Below are positions 1 to 8,690 of a stretch of 64,000 nt of DNA, one piece after another (within the stretch, counting starts at the first letter, position 1; each line of letters opens with the position of its first letter). Source of the stretch: an uncultured Oscillospiraceae bacterium. Its GTDB lineage: Bacteria > Bacillota > Clostridia > Oscillospirales > Oscillospiraceae. The stretch covers positions 1 through 64,000 of the forward strand of contig CAJTYK010000006.1 of assembly GCA_910584285.1 (NCBI GenBank), read 5' to 3'. A program made the translations under genes and the position numbers. The notes beneath the pieces are model-generated. The model was not told where the DNA came from. It worked only from the letters and a program-made list of their open reading frames with translations, and did not search any database.

Positions 1-285
1 GAGTGGGGCGCTCTGTTCCACACTTAGGAGGCGGTCGCTCTATCCATCTGAGCTACGCGGGCCTATGAAATTGCCGGACTGAAATCGAACTTGGAGCCGT
101 ACACCTGTGCCCCCGGAGTGGGGCGCTCTGTTCCACACTTAGGAGGCGGTCGCTCTATCCATCTGAGCTACGCGGGCCTATGAAATTGCCGGACTGAAAT
201 CGAACTTGGAGCCGTACACCTGTGCCCCCGGAGTGGGGCGCTCTGTTCCACACTTAGGAGGCGGTCGCTCTATCCATCTGAGCTA
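1..285. repeat. Three tandem copies of a 115-bp unit
   Basis: The block beginning GAGTGGGGCGCTCTG starts at 1, 116 and 231, giving a period of exactly 115 bp. Copies 1 and 2 look identical over the full unit. Copy 3 matches to about 285 and then diverges, where CTACGCGGGCC is replaced by CTATCGGGGCAT. Read on the minus strand each unit carries a tRNA 5' half: TAGCTC, a D-loop, GAGC and an anticodon loop CTCCTAA. The array probably continues left of the window. Identity between copies suggests recent duplication. Confidence 0.9.
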
Positions 286-292
286 TCGGGGC
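223..292 (-). pseudogene. Degenerate tRNA-Arg(CCU)-like sequence
   Basis: On the minus strand this copy starts GCCCCGA, then TA, a D arm GCTC/GAGC and the loop CTCCTAA with anticodon CCT. The last bases, GGGGGC, could pair with the 5' GCCCC as an imperfect acceptor stem. The anticodon stem has mismatches and there is no T arm with a TTCRA loop inside the 70 nt. A TTCGATT sequence lies further along the repeat unit, but the bases flanking it do not form a stem. A functional tRNA is therefore unlikely; a decayed or rearranged tRNA-Arg is the best description. Confidence 0.45.
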
Positions 293-453
293 ATACCGTA
301 ACAGCTCCCTTATTGTACTCAATTTTTCCCCTTCTGTCAATGCAGCACAAGGAAAAAGGGAAAAAAATAAAACTATTGCAATTTACACGGAGCAGGGATA
401 TAATAATAAGCCGTATTTCAAGGAAAATCCAGATTGAGATAGAGGGTACAGCT

Positions 454-2283
454 ATGCGAAACGAGAACTTAAGGAATATTGCCATCATCGCCCACGTGGA
501 TCACGGCAAAACCACCCTGGTGGACGAGATGCTCAAGCAGGGCGGCATCTACCGGGAAAATCAGGCCACCGTGGAACGGGTGATGGACTCCAACGACCTG
601 GAGCGGGAGCGGGGCATCACCATCCTGGCCAAGAACACCGCCGTCCACTATAAAGATGTCAAAATCAACATCGTAGACACCCCGGGCCACGCCGACTTCG
701 GCGGTGAGGTGGAGCGCATTTTGAAGATGGTGAACGGCGTCATCCTGCTGGTGGACGCCGCCGAGGGTCCCATGCCCCAGACACGGTTCGTGCTGTCCAA
801 GGCCCTGGAGCTGGGCCACAAGGTCATCGTGGTGGTGAACAAGATCGACCGGCCCGATCAGCGCATCCACGAGGTGATGGACGAGGTGCTGGAGCTGCTG
901 CTGGATCTGAACGCCACCGACGAGCAGTTCGAGTCACCAACTTTGTTTTGCTCCGGACGGCAGGGCACCGCCAGCTATTCCCCCGACGTGCCCGGCACCG
1001 ACCTGGTGCCCCTGTTTGAGACCATTCTGGACTATATCCCCGCCCCGGAGTGTGATCCGGATGCCCCCTTCCAGATGCTGGTGTCCTCCATCGACTACAA
1101 CGAGTTTGTGGGCCGCATCGCCGTGGGCCGCATCGAGCGGGGCACCGTGAAGCAGAATCAGGAGATCGTGGTGTGCAACTACCACAGCCCGGACGAGACC
1201 CCCAGGAAGGCCAAGGCCACCGCTCTGTACACCTTCGACGGGCTGGCCCGCACCCCCGTCACCGAGGCCAAGGCGGGGGAGATTATCGCCATGAGCGGCA
1301 TCGGCGATATCACCATCGGGGATACCGTCTGCGCCCCCACTGACCCGGAGCCCATCGAGTTTGTGAAGATTTCCGCCCCCACCCTGGAGATGACCTTCTC
1401 CGTCAATGACTCCCCCTTCGCTGGACGGGAGGGCAAGTACGTCACCAGTCGCCAGCTCCGGGATCGGCTGTTCCGGGAGACGCTGAAGGACGTGTCCTTG
1501 CGGGTCACCGAGATGGAGAACTACACCGACGCCTTCAATGTGGCGGGCCGCGGCGAGATGTCCCTGTCCATCCTCATCGAAACCATGCGCCGGGAGGGGT
1601 ACGAGTTCCAGGTGTCGCCCCCCCGTGTGGTGTACCAGGAGGTGGAGGGCAAGAAGTGCGAGCCCATCGAGCGGGTGGTCATCGACGTGCCCGCCGACTG
1701 CGTAGGGGCTGTCATGGAGAAGCTGGGGGCCCGGAAGGGCGAGTTCCTGTCCATGGATCCCATCGGCAGCCGCACCAAGCTGGAATTTTTGGTGCCCTCC
1801 CGGGGCCTGTTCGGCTACCGCAACGAGTTTTTGACCGACACCAAGGGTGAGGGCATCATGGCCTCCGTCTTTGAGAAGTACGCCCCCTTCAAGGGGGACA
1901 TACAGCGCCGGAACACCGGCTCCCTGGTGGCCCACGAGCAGGGCGAGTCGGTGACCTACGGCCTGTTCGCCGCCCAGGAGCGGGGCGCGTTGTTCATCGG
2001 CGCTGGCGTGCCGGTGTACGAGGGCATGGTGGTGGGCGTGTGCCCCAAGATGGAGGATATCACCGTCAACGTGTGCAAGAAGAAGCAGCTCACCAATATG
2101 CGGGCCAGCGGCAGTGACGAGGCCCTGCGGCTGGTGCCCCCCAAGTCCATGAGTCTGGAGCAGTGCCTGGAGTTCCTGGCGGACGACGAGCTGCTGGAGG
2201 TCACGCCGGAAAACCTGCGCCTGCGCAAGCGCATTTTGAACCACGAGAAGCGGATGAAGGCCCTCAAGGGCGGGAAAGCGTGA
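454..2283 (+). CDS. typA: Translational GTPase TypA/BipA
   Basis: Ribosome-associated GTPase of the elongation-factor superfamily, involved in ribosome assembly and stress adaptation. The 609-aa length is normal for the family. The G1 motif AHVDHGKT lies at residues 13-20, followed by [18 protein letters not shown] and NKIDRP, and then the EF-G-like domains and TypA-specific C-terminus, which ends with a lysine/arginine-rich tail. I chose the ATG at 454 ([16 protein letters not shown]) because TypA proteins begin just before the G domain; the open frame extends upstream to 313 but that part is not family-like. A strong hairpin terminator follows the stop, so the gene is probably monocistronic. 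Confidence 0.97.
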   Translation: MRNENLRNIAIIAHVDHGKTTLVDEMLKQGGIYRENQATVERVMDSNDLERERGITILAKNTAVHYKDVKINIVDTPGHADFGGEVERILKMVNGVILLVDAAEGPMPQTRFVLSKALELGHKVIVVVNKIDRPDQRIHEVMDEVLELLLDLNATDEQFESPTLFCSGRQGTASYSPDVPGTDLVPLFETILDYIPAPECDPDAPFQMLVSSIDYNEFVGRIAVGRIERGTVKQNQEIVVCNYHSPDETPRKAKATALYTFDGLARTPVTEAKAGEIIAMSGIGDITIGDTVCAPTDPEPIEFVKISAPTLEMTFSVNDSPFAGREGKYVTSRQLRDRLFRETLKDVSLRVTEMENYTDAFNVAGRGEMSLSILIETMRREGYEFQVSPPRVVYQEVEGKKCEPIERVVIDVPADCVGAVMEKLGARKGEFLSMDPIGSRTKLEFLVPSRGLFGYRNEFLTDTKGEGIMASVFEKYAPFKGDIQRRNTGSLVAHEQGESVTYGLFAAQERGALFIGAGVPVYEGMVVGVCPKMEDITVNVCKKKQLTNMRASGSDEALRLVPPKSMSLEQCLEFLADDELLEVTPENLRLRKRILNHEKRMKALKGGKA

Positions 2284-2299
2284 ACATTCTGAATCAAGC

Positions 2300-2345
2300 G
2301 GGAGCGGCAGGGTCATTCGACCCTGCCGCTCCCATTTTTCTGCTC
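2300..2345 (+). terminator. Intrinsic terminator after typA
   Basis: GGGAGCGGCAGGGT (2300-2313) pairs perfectly with 2320-2333 across a 6-nt loop and is followed by ATTTTTC. It lies 17 bp after the typA stop. The small minus-strand gene 2313-2507 ends inside this hairpin. Confidence 0.9.
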
Positions 2346-2507
2346 TTTTTTGCTTTTAGAGCTTTTGTATTCCTCAACCAGTTCGCTGATGCTCAAAACT
2401 AAGGCAGCCAGGAAAAATATCCCGGGTATGAAATGTAATTCCATAAAACCGTATAAGACTGTGCCGGCCATTAAACAAGTGAAAGAGATGACCTGCTTGT
2501 TGAACAT
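2313..2507 (-). CDS. Small two-helix membrane protein
   Basis: A 64-aa protein with two hydrophobic stretches (about residues 6-20 and 27-43) and a charged, lysine-rich C-terminus, so probably a small integral membrane protein with a cytoplasmic tail. I do not recognise the family. It is supported as a real gene by a perfect AGGAGG at 2513-2518, five bases before its ATG, and by its position 12 bp after the stop of the XpaC-family gene on the same strand; the two look cotranscribed. Its 3' end overlaps the typA terminator hairpin, which may also stop this transcript. Confidence 0.7.
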   Translation of the reverse strand: MFNKQVISFTCLMAGTVLYGFMELHFIPGIFFLAALVLSISELVEEYKSSKSKKEQKNGSGRVE

Positions 2508-2519
2508 AGGCTCCTCCTG

Positions 2520-3959
2520 TTACAGCGTCATCGTAATCCCGCCCTCGTCGGACAACCCGTCCTTCTTGAGCATATTCTCCAGCACCTCCACGTCGGACGT
2601 GATATCCATGGCGTCGTCCTGGAACAGCTTGTCAAGCTGCTTCTCGAAGCCGGACACCACCTGATCCATCATGTCCTCGATGCGCTTCTTGGCGGCGGAG
2701 ATGTTCTCCCCCTCGATGCCCTGGGCGTCCAGCTGGGCGTAGGCCCGGAGGATCTTCAGGGTGGTGGGCAGATAGTAGTTCAGGAAGGTGCGCAGCTGCC
2801 CCTCCTTGTTGGGGTGGGACTTCTGGTAGTTGAGGATCTTGCCGGTGATCTCCTCGATGCGGTCGATTTTGGCGCTCATGGCCGCGTCGGGGATCTCATC
2901 GTTCACCTGACGGATCTCCCGGAGGATGTCGTCCTCCCGGGCGGCGGCCTGCTGGGCGGTCTCCTCGGGGGGCGCCTCCCGGCGGGGTTCGGGGGCGTGG
3001 TAGCCCATCTCGGTGAGGAACAGCTTACCCTCCGCCAGATCCAGGTAGCCGGTGGGCAGGATGCCCTTGGCCAGCATCCGCCGCAGATCCTTGCACAGCT
3101 TGCCCACGGACACGTCGAAGGCGGCGGCCATGGGGGCCAGGGACACCTCCCGGTTGGCGCCGATGTAGGCGAGATAGTTCAGGTAACGCTCGCTGCGGCG
3201 GTTCATGCCGATGCCGGTGAACAGCATGGACAGGCCCCCCGCCAGGAACATCAGGCAGGCCAGCACTCCTACAAGCATATCGCTGTAAGGATATTGGAGG
3301 AACTCCACCCCTGTGGCCACGGTGCCCAGGGCGAAGATGCCGGACATAATACTGCCGCCGATGATAAGCCCCGTGCCATCCTTGCCCTCTTTTTTGAGCT
3401 TGCGGCGCTTGTTCTCCGCCGGATCCCGCACGTTCCAGCTGTCGGGCTGGGCCTTCTGTTCCCAAGGCTCCGCCTTGGGCTGGGCCTGCTTCTTCTGCTG
3501 GGGTTGGCCGTACTGATAGGCGGCACCCGTCTGGGTCTGCCGCTTCGCGCCCTCCTGGGCCTGACGGGCGGCTGCCGCCGCGGCGTCGGCGTTCTGCTGG
3601 AAGAACTGCTGGGCGGTAGTCTTGGCCTGTCCGGCGGCCCGCTTGGCCTCCTGCTTGTAGCGGGCCTTCTGGGCGGCGTCCATGCTGACCAGCTTGCGGA
3701 TCAGCCAGATCACGCCGATGACCTTGCAGAACCAGAAGGGGAGCACCAGCAGCATCACCCCGATGCCGATCCACTCCCCCCAGTTGTCGTCCCGCTTCGG
3801 GGGCCGCTGGCCGCCCGGGGCGGTGCCCCGGCCCGAGCCGGATCCATAGCTGTATTTATAGTTATATCCGTAGTTATATCCCTGCTGCCCCTGCTGGCTG
3901 GGGCCGAAGCCGCTCTGGGTTCCCTTGTCCTCGGGATCGTAACGGTAGTCGTCCGCCAT
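2520..3959 (-). CDS. XpaC-family (5-bromo-4-chloroindolyl phosphate hydrolysis) membrane protein
   Basis: A 479-aa protein whose C-terminal half (from about residue 330) matches my memory of the XpaC family: a helical region with the LNYYLPTTLKIL signature and a closing coiled segment ending near VLENMLKKDG. XpaC often accompanies TelA in tellurite or toxic-anion resistance loci, but no TelA is here. The N-terminus (15-50) is low complexity, rich in Gln, Gly and Tyr. Hydrophobic segments follow at about 60-90 and as two helices between about 195 and 250. An Ala/Gln/Lys-rich linker lies between. Biochemical role is unproven for the family. Confidence 0.85.
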   Translation of the reverse strand: MADDYRYDPEDKGTQSGFGPSQQGQQGYNYGYNYKYSYGSGSGRGTAPGGQRPPKRDDNWGEWIGIGVMLLVLPFWFCKVIGVIWLIRKLVSMDAAQKARYKQEAKRAAGQAKTTAQQFFQQNADAAAAAARQAQEGAKRQTQTGAAYQYGQPQQKKQAQPKAEPWEQKAQPDSWNVRDPAENKRRKLKKEGKDGTGLIIGGSIMSGIFALGTVATGVEFLQYPYSDMLVGVLACLMFLAGGLSMLFTGIGMNRRSERYLNYLAYIGANREVSLAPMAAAFDVSVGKLCKDLRRMLAKGILPTGYLDLAEGKLFLTEMGYHAPEPRREAPPEETAQQAAAREDDILREIRQVNDEIPDAAMSAKIDRIEEITGKILNYQKSHPNKEGQLRTFLNYYLPTTLKILRAYAQLDAQGIEGENISAAKKRIEDMMDQVVSGFEKQLDKLFQDDAMDITSDVEVLENMLKKDGLSDEGGITMTL

Positions 3960-4139
3960 AGTTCTGTCCCCTCCCGGAGCCGCCCGAAGGGCGGGCGCTC
4001 AGATGGGATCTATTATATACGCTCCGGGGGCCGGTGTAAATAAGGAAACCTTTAATTTTTTATGGAGATTTCCGGAGACGGGCCGCCGGGGCTTTTCATC
4101 CCTACCGTCTTGTGGTAAAATTCTGACGGAGGGATGAAA

Positions 4140-4535
4140 ATGAAGGTTCCGGAGCATTATGAGAGCGACGTGCTCTTTTTCTTCGACAACCGGCCGGACG
4201 CTCTGGCCCTGTACCAGGCCCTGGAGAAGGGGCTGGAGCAGATCACTCCGGAGGCGTCGGTGAAGGTGCAGAAAAGCCAGATCAGCTTCTACGACGGCGG
4301 CCTGTTCGCCATGGCCTCCCTGCCCAGGCGGAAGCGGGAGCCCGGTCTGATGGTGAGCTTCGGCCTGGGCCGCCGGGAGCCCTCCCCCCGGATTGCGGTG
4401 GCGGTGGAGCCCTACCCGGGCCGCTGGACCCACCATGTCCCGGTGACGGGGGAGGATCAGCTGGACGGCGAGCTGCTGGGCTGGCTGCGGGAGGCCCGGG
4501 ACTTCTGCCGGATGAAGGGCCGGGGCAAGCCTTGA
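4140..4535 (+). CDS. DUF5655-like hypothetical protein
   Basis: About 131 aa, soluble, with no membrane segment. The opening VPEHYESDVLFFFDNRPDALALYQALEKG and the central KSQISFYDGGLF resemble DUF5655-type proteins, which are of unknown function. Two in-frame ATGs stand at 4134 and 4140. The ribosome binding site GGAGGG at 4128-4133 touches the first ATG, so the second, 6 bp downstream, is preferred. cinA follows 53 bp later on the same strand, so cotranscription is possible. Confidence 0.7.
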   Translation: MKVPEHYESDVLFFFDNRPDALALYQALEKGLEQITPEASVKVQKSQISFYDGGLFAMASLPRRKREPGLMVSFGLGRREPSPRIAVAVEPYPGRWTHHVPVTGEDQLDGELLGWLREARDFCRMKGRGKP

Positions 4536-4588
4536 CAGCCCAACCTCCGGAGCATACAATAAAGGAAGCAACCAAAGGGGGCAAAGCC

Positions 4589-5878
4589 ATGAGCCACACT
4601 GTAGAAATCCTGTCCGTGGGCACCGAGCTGCTGCTGGGGAACATCGTCAACTCGGACGCCCAGGCCCTGAGCCGGGAGCTGTCCGGTCTGGGACTGAATG
4701 TACTGTACCACTCGGTGGTGGGGGACAACCCGGGGCGGCTGAAGGCCGCCGTGGAGCTGGCCCGGAGCCGGGCGGATGTGATCGTCACCACCGGGGGGCT
4801 GGGCCCCACCTGCGACGACCTCACCAAGCAGACCCTGGCGGAGTGCTTCGGCAAGACCCTGATCTACCACCCGGAATGCGCCGAGGGGATCCGCTGCTTC
4901 TTCCACCGGATGGGGAAGGAGATGACGGACAACAACCTCCAGCAGGCGTACCTGCCCGAGGGCTGCGAGATTTTGGACAACGACTGGGGCACCGCCCCCG
5001 GCTGCGCTTTCCAGGCGGAGGGCACCTATGTGGTAATGCTGCCCGGGCCGCCCCGGGAGTGCCTGCCTATGTTTAAGGAGCGGGCGGCGCCCTGGCTGGC
5101 CCGTTTGAGCGAAGGGGTGATCCGCTCCCGCACCCTGCGGGTGTTCGGCCTGGGGGAGTCGGCGGTGGAGATCCTCCTCCGGGACAGGATGAACGAATTG
5201 CAAAATCCCACCCTGGCCCCCTACGCCAAGGAGGGGGAGGTGGAGCTGCGCATCACCGCCAAGGCGGACACAGCCGAAGCGGCGGACGCCCTCATCGCCC
5301 CGGTGGAGGAGGAGATCCGCGCCCTGCTGGGGGATCTGGTGTACGGCGCGGACGTGTCCGGTCTGGAGCAGGTGGTGTTGGAGGGGGCCCGGGATCGGGG
5401 CCTCACCCTGGGTACGGCGGAGAGCTGCACCGGGGGGCTCATCGCCAAGCGGATCACTGACGTGCCCGGATCGGCGGCGGCCTTTTTAGGCGGCGTGGTG
5501 AGCTATCACTGCGAGGTAAAGGCAGGGCTGCTGGGGGTGTCTCAGGCCCTGCTGGACGAGAAGGGGGCGGTGTGCCCCCAGGTGGCGGAGCAGATGGCTC
5601 AGGGGGCCCGGAGGGCGCTGGGCTGCGATCTGGCGGTGTCCGTCACCGGGGTGGCGGGGCCGGATCCGGACGAGCGAGGTAACCCGGTGGGGCTGGTGTA
5701 CACCGCCCTGGCCGCCCCGGACGGCTGCTGGGTGAAGAAGCTGAACCTGGCCTCCCCAGGAGCGCGGCGGGATCGGATCCGCACCCTGGCGGCCAACCAC
5801 GCCCTGGACATGGCCCGGCGATGGCTGGCGGGGCTGGAGCCCACGGGGCAGGACTGTCAGCGGGGCTGGACGGATTAA
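4589..5878 (+). CDS. cinA: CinA family protein (nicotinamide-nucleotide amidase / competence-damage inducible)
   Basis: A two-domain protein of 429 aa. The N-terminal molybdopterin-binding-like (MoCF) domain spans roughly residues 1-170 (ILSVGTELLLG, TTGGLGPTCDD, LPGPPREC). The C-terminal PncC-type amidase domain, from about 270 on, carries the serine motif AESCTGG and SVTGVAGPD. This family deamidates NMN in NAD recycling and includes ADP-ribose pyrophosphatase activity in some members. The ATG at 4589 follows an AAAGGGGG ribosome binding site. The frame is open 57 bp further upstream without family similarity. The stalk-domain gene starts 24 bp after the stop. Confidence 0.95.
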   Translation: MSHTVEILSVGTELLLGNIVNSDAQALSRELSGLGLNVLYHSVVGDNPGRLKAAVELARSRADVIVTTGGLGPTCDDLTKQTLAECFGKTLIYHPECAEGIRCFFHRMGKEMTDNNLQQAYLPEGCEILDNDWGTAPGCAFQAEGTYVVMLPGPPRECLPMFKERAAPWLARLSEGVIRSRTLRVFGLGESAVEILLRDRMNELQNPTLAPYAKEGEVELRITAKADTAEAADALIAPVEEEIRALLGDLVYGADVSGLEQVVLEGARDRGLTLGTAESCTGGLIAKRITDVPGSAAAFLGGVVSYHCEVKAGLLGVSQALLDEKGAVCPQVAEQMAQGARRALGCDLAVSVTGVAGPDPDERGNPVGLVYTALAAPDGCWVKKLNLASPGARRDRIRTLAANHALDMARRWLAGLEPTGQDCQRGWTD

Positions 5879-5902
5879 ACGGAAGCGGGACGGAGGAAGG
5901 GC

Positions 5903-7060
5903 ATGAAGGCTTGGGAGAAGATCACGCTGGCGAGTCTGGCGCTGTGCGCCCTGCTGCTGGGGGGCGTACTGGCGCTGAAGGCGTCCGCCGCTGGGAGCAC
6001 GGTGTACCTCATGGCGGTGAACGAGAAGGTGCTGGACACCACGGTGGAGAATATGCCCGCCGTCATGGGCGGCGTGCTCTACGTGCCCTATACCATGCTG
6101 TCCGTCCGGGACAGCGGCATCAACCTGGGGGTGAGCGCCCTGTACAGCACCACCCGGCGGACGCTGCTGGTGTCCAACGGGCAGATCGGCGTGGTGTTCG
6201 ACACCCAGACCAACACCGCTCAGGATCTCCAGGGGAGCCCAGTAACCGCCCGGGCCATGGTGCGTAACTCCATGATCTTTGTGCCCATCGACTGGCTGTG
6301 CAGCTACTTCGGCTCCATCAGCTGTTCCCGGGTGCGCACTCCCTATGGCACCTTGATCCGGGTGACCAACGGGGCGTCGGTGCTGCGGGATCCGGACTTT
6401 GTGGACGCGGCAAGCGGCCAACTGGAGGAGAAGCAGAGCAATTATCTGGCCTCTATTGCGCCGCCTCCTGATACTCCCGCGCCCACCTCCCCCACCGGCC
6501 CTATCAACCCGGCCCCGTCTGGGGAGCCATCGGCGCCGCCCCTCCAGGCGGAGGTGCTGCTGGCCTTGTGCTGGGGGGAGCAGGGGGCGGAGATGACGGC
6601 CCAGTTGGAGGCCCGAGGAGAGCGGGCGCTGCTTCTCTTTTCCTGGGACAGCCTGAGGGAGCAGGATAAGGCCGTCAGGCGGGCTGTGGCAGCAGGCCAC
6701 ACAGTTGGTTTGCTCCTCACCGGGGAGACGGTGGAGGATTGCCTGGAGCAGGGGCTGGAGGGCCGACGCCAGCTGGCGGAGATCGCCCGGTGCCCCGTCC
6801 TGGTGGCCAGCGCCCCGGCTCTGGACGAGGAGGGACAGGAGGCCCTGGCCCAGGAGGGCTGGGCCCTGTGGATGCCGGAGCTGTCCGGAGAGCGCTTCCG
6901 CACCGCCGCGGCCCTGATTGGGGCACTGGATCCCCGGCAGCCCAACCGGGTGGAGCTGGACTGCGGCCCCGGCGGAGGGGCGTTTCTGCGAGGGCTGCTG
7001 GCCGCCCTGGACGGGGAGGACTGCCAGGTACGACAGGCCACGGCCCCGGCATTGACATGA
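5903..7060 (+). CDS. Secreted protein with copper-amine-oxidase-N-like stalk domain
   Basis: A 385-aa exported protein. Residues 1-30 form a signal peptide (charged start, then a Leu/Ala-rich core ending KASAAG). Residues 30-160 have the repeated pattern of copper amine oxidase N-terminal stalk domains (VLYVPYTMLSV, RTLLVSNGQIGVVF, MIFVPIDWLCSYF), which act as cell-surface modules and not as enzymes. A Pro-rich linker at about 180-215 separates a C-terminal domain with AAGHTVGLLLTGE, which vaguely resembles a polysaccharide-deacetylase fold but lacks visible catalytic Asp/His motifs. It sits just after cinA and ends at a bidirectional terminator. Confidence 0.7.
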   Translation: MKAWEKITLASLALCALLLGGVLALKASAAGSTVYLMAVNEKVLDTTVENMPAVMGGVLYVPYTMLSVRDSGINLGVSALYSTTRRTLLVSNGQIGVVFDTQTNTAQDLQGSPVTARAMVRNSMIFVPIDWLCSYFGSISCSRVRTPYGTLIRVTNGASVLRDPDFVDAASGQLEEKQSNYLASIAPPPDTPAPTSPTGPINPAPSGEPSAPPLQAEVLLALCWGEQGAEMTAQLEARGERALLLFSWDSLREQDKAVRRAVAAGHTVGLLLTGETVEDCLEQGLEGRRQLAEIARCPVLVASAPALDEEGQEALAQEGWALWMPELSGERFRTAAALIGALDPRQPNRVELDCGPGGGAFLRGLLAALDGEDCQVRQATAPALT

Positions 7061-7062
7061 CA

Positions 7063-7098
7063 AACCCCGCCCGCTCCCGAGGGAGCGGGCGGGGTTTT
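7063..7098. terminator. Bidirectional intrinsic terminator
   Basis: CCCCGCCCGCTCCC (7065-7078) pairs perfectly with 7081-7094 across a 2-nt centre, with AA on the left and TTTT on the right. It separates the stalk-domain gene from the convergent GHKL kinase gene. Confidence 0.88.
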
Positions 7099-7122
7099 GC
7101 GCGGAACGCCGGCGACGCAGGG

Positions 7123-8397
7123 TCACAGGGCGATCTGTACCTTGAACCACCCGTCCTCCGCTTGGAACTGACACACCGCCCCATTCTTTTCCGCGAAGGC
7201 CACGATGGAGCGCACCCCGACGCCGTGCCCAGGCCGATCCGACAGGGGCAGGCCGTCCGGCCCGAACCGCAGCTCACCCGCGTAGGGATTGGCGATTTCC
7301 AGCATCAGCGCAGGCTTGGCAATACAGGTGCAGAGGATCCGTCTTTCCTCCCGGGGCAGCTCCTCACAGGCCCGGATGGCGTTTTCCAGGGCGTTGCCCA
7401 ACACGGTGGACAGTTCCGTAGCGTCCACCGGCAGGGGATCGGGCACCGCCAGCCGGGGCTCCACCTGGATGCCCCGCTCCCGGGCCCGCTCAAAAAAGCT
7501 GGCCAGCACCGCGTCTAGAATCACGTTTTTGCAGAAGGGGGGACGGCTGGTGCCGTCCAGCGCGTCCTGGGACGCGCCGATGTACTCCAGCGCCGCCGTC
7601 TGCTCCCCCTCCCGCACCAGCGCCGCCAGCGATTGGAGCCGGTGGCGCATATCGTGGCGCTCGATCCGCATGGACTCCTCCGCCTGGCGCATATCCTCCA
7701 CCCGACGGCTCATCATGGCCGCCTGGGCCTCCAGCACCTGCTGCCGCTCCTGGGCCTCCAGCACGCGGAGCTGCTCAAACAGCACCTGGAAGATGGTGGC
7801 GTAGGCCAGAGCGATGAGCACCAGCACCATGGCCGCCAGGGGCATATCCTGGGGCCGCTCAAAGATTGCGGTGGGGAATACGCTGATCAGCACCAGGATC
7901 AGGTAACAGCTCCCGGTCATCAGGGCGAACAGCAGCCAGCCCTTACGCACCAGATGGCTGATCCGCAGGAAGGGCTGGCGCAGCCACCGCCACACCGCGT
8001 ACTCCAGCAGGGGGAAGGCCGCCAGCCGCAGGGCGAAGGTCACCACGCCGTTTCCCTTCACCCAGTAGTCAACGAGGGCGCTGGCCAGCTCGATCCACAT
8101 ACACACCGTGTCGGACAGGCAGAAGATGAACAAGAAGTGGGCGTCTCGCCGCCGGGACAGCAGAAAAAAGAAGATGAGGGTGGGCACCGTCCCGATGAGC
8201 ACCCCCCACTGTCCCATGACCGCCACCCCCTGGGTAAACAGAATGGCCAGACAGCCGCTGCTGATCACCAGGAAAAAGCTGATCGCGGTGATGGCAAACA
8301 CCCGCCTGGAGCAGCGGTATTCATAGAACAGGAACAAAAAGATATACATATGCACCATGCAGTAGATGATGGAGATCTGAACCAGCAAGCCGGGCAC
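7123..8397 (-). CDS. GHKL-domain sensor histidine kinase (AgrC-like)
   Basis: A 424-aa membrane sensor kinase. Six or so hydrophobic helices occupy residues 1-215, followed by a coiled segment rich in Glu/Gln/Arg. The dimerisation/phosphoacceptor motif is ERHDMRHRL, with the likely phosphorylated His, and the GHKL ATPase carries LGNALENAI (N box) and GHGVGVRSI. Transmembrane kinases of this type usually sense peptides or antibiotics and pair with a LytTR response regulator; none is adjacent, so this one is an orphan here. The start is a GTG at 8397 with GGAAAGGA just upstream; later ATGs would remove the first helix. Confidence 0.88.
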   Translation of the reverse strand: MPGLLVQISIIYCMVHMYIFLFLFYEYRCSRRVFAITAISFFLVISSGCLAILFTQGVAVMGQWGVLIGTVPTLIFFFLLSRRRDAHFLFIFCLSDTVCMWIELASALVDYWVKGNGVVTFALRLAAFPLLEYAVWRWLRQPFLRISHLVRKGWLLFALMTGSCYLILVLISVFPTAIFERPQDMPLAAMVLVLIALAYATIFQVLFEQLRVLEAQERQQVLEAQAAMMSRRVEDMRQAEESMRIERHDMRHRLQSLAALVREGEQTAALEYIGASQDALDGTSRPPFCKNVILDAVLASFFERARERGIQVEPRLAVPDPLPVDATELSTVLGNALENAIRACEELPREERRILCTCIAKPALMLEIANPYAGELRFGPDGLPLSDRPGHGVGVRSIVAFAEKNGAVCQFQAEDGWFKVQIAL

Positions 8398-8690
8398 TTC
8401 CTTTCCAGCGGTGAGACAATAATTATTTTCGGCATTTCCCCCGGAACAAAATCGGCGGAATTTCCCTGACAGGGTTCAGCACTGTGTATGTAAGAATTTG
8501 CCAAAGCATGAATTCACAAGGCTTCCACAACTTCCACAGAAACTTCCACAACCTTTGTGGATCAGAGATCCCACCCTTTTTCCCCGGACGGCGTTTACAT
8601 AAGTTTTTTGCCCCGGAGGTTCCCGGTGTTTCCACAACAAAAACGCGCCCCGGCATTCTGACCAAGCCAGGGTGCGTTTTTTGTCGTTGT
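8398..8690. other. Noncoding region with TTCCACA repeats
   Basis: No open frame here looks real. TTCCACA occurs at 8523, 8533 and 8544 with 10-11 bp spacing and again near 8630, and TGTGGATCA at about 8557 is close to a DnaA box in reverse. A terminator for the transketolase operon occupies the right end. Confidence 0.5.
8636..8685. terminator. Intrinsic terminator after transketolase operon
   Basis: ACGCGCCCCGGC pairs imperfectly with GCCAGGGTGCGT across about 12 nt, flanked by AACAAAAA on the left and TTTTTT on the right. It lies directly after the minus-strand transketolase C-subunit gene and can act in both directions. Confidence 0.75.

Noticed and set aside
1..300. A CRISPR array
   Set aside because: The 115-bp units are identical along their whole length, with no repeat-spacer structure and no cas genes.
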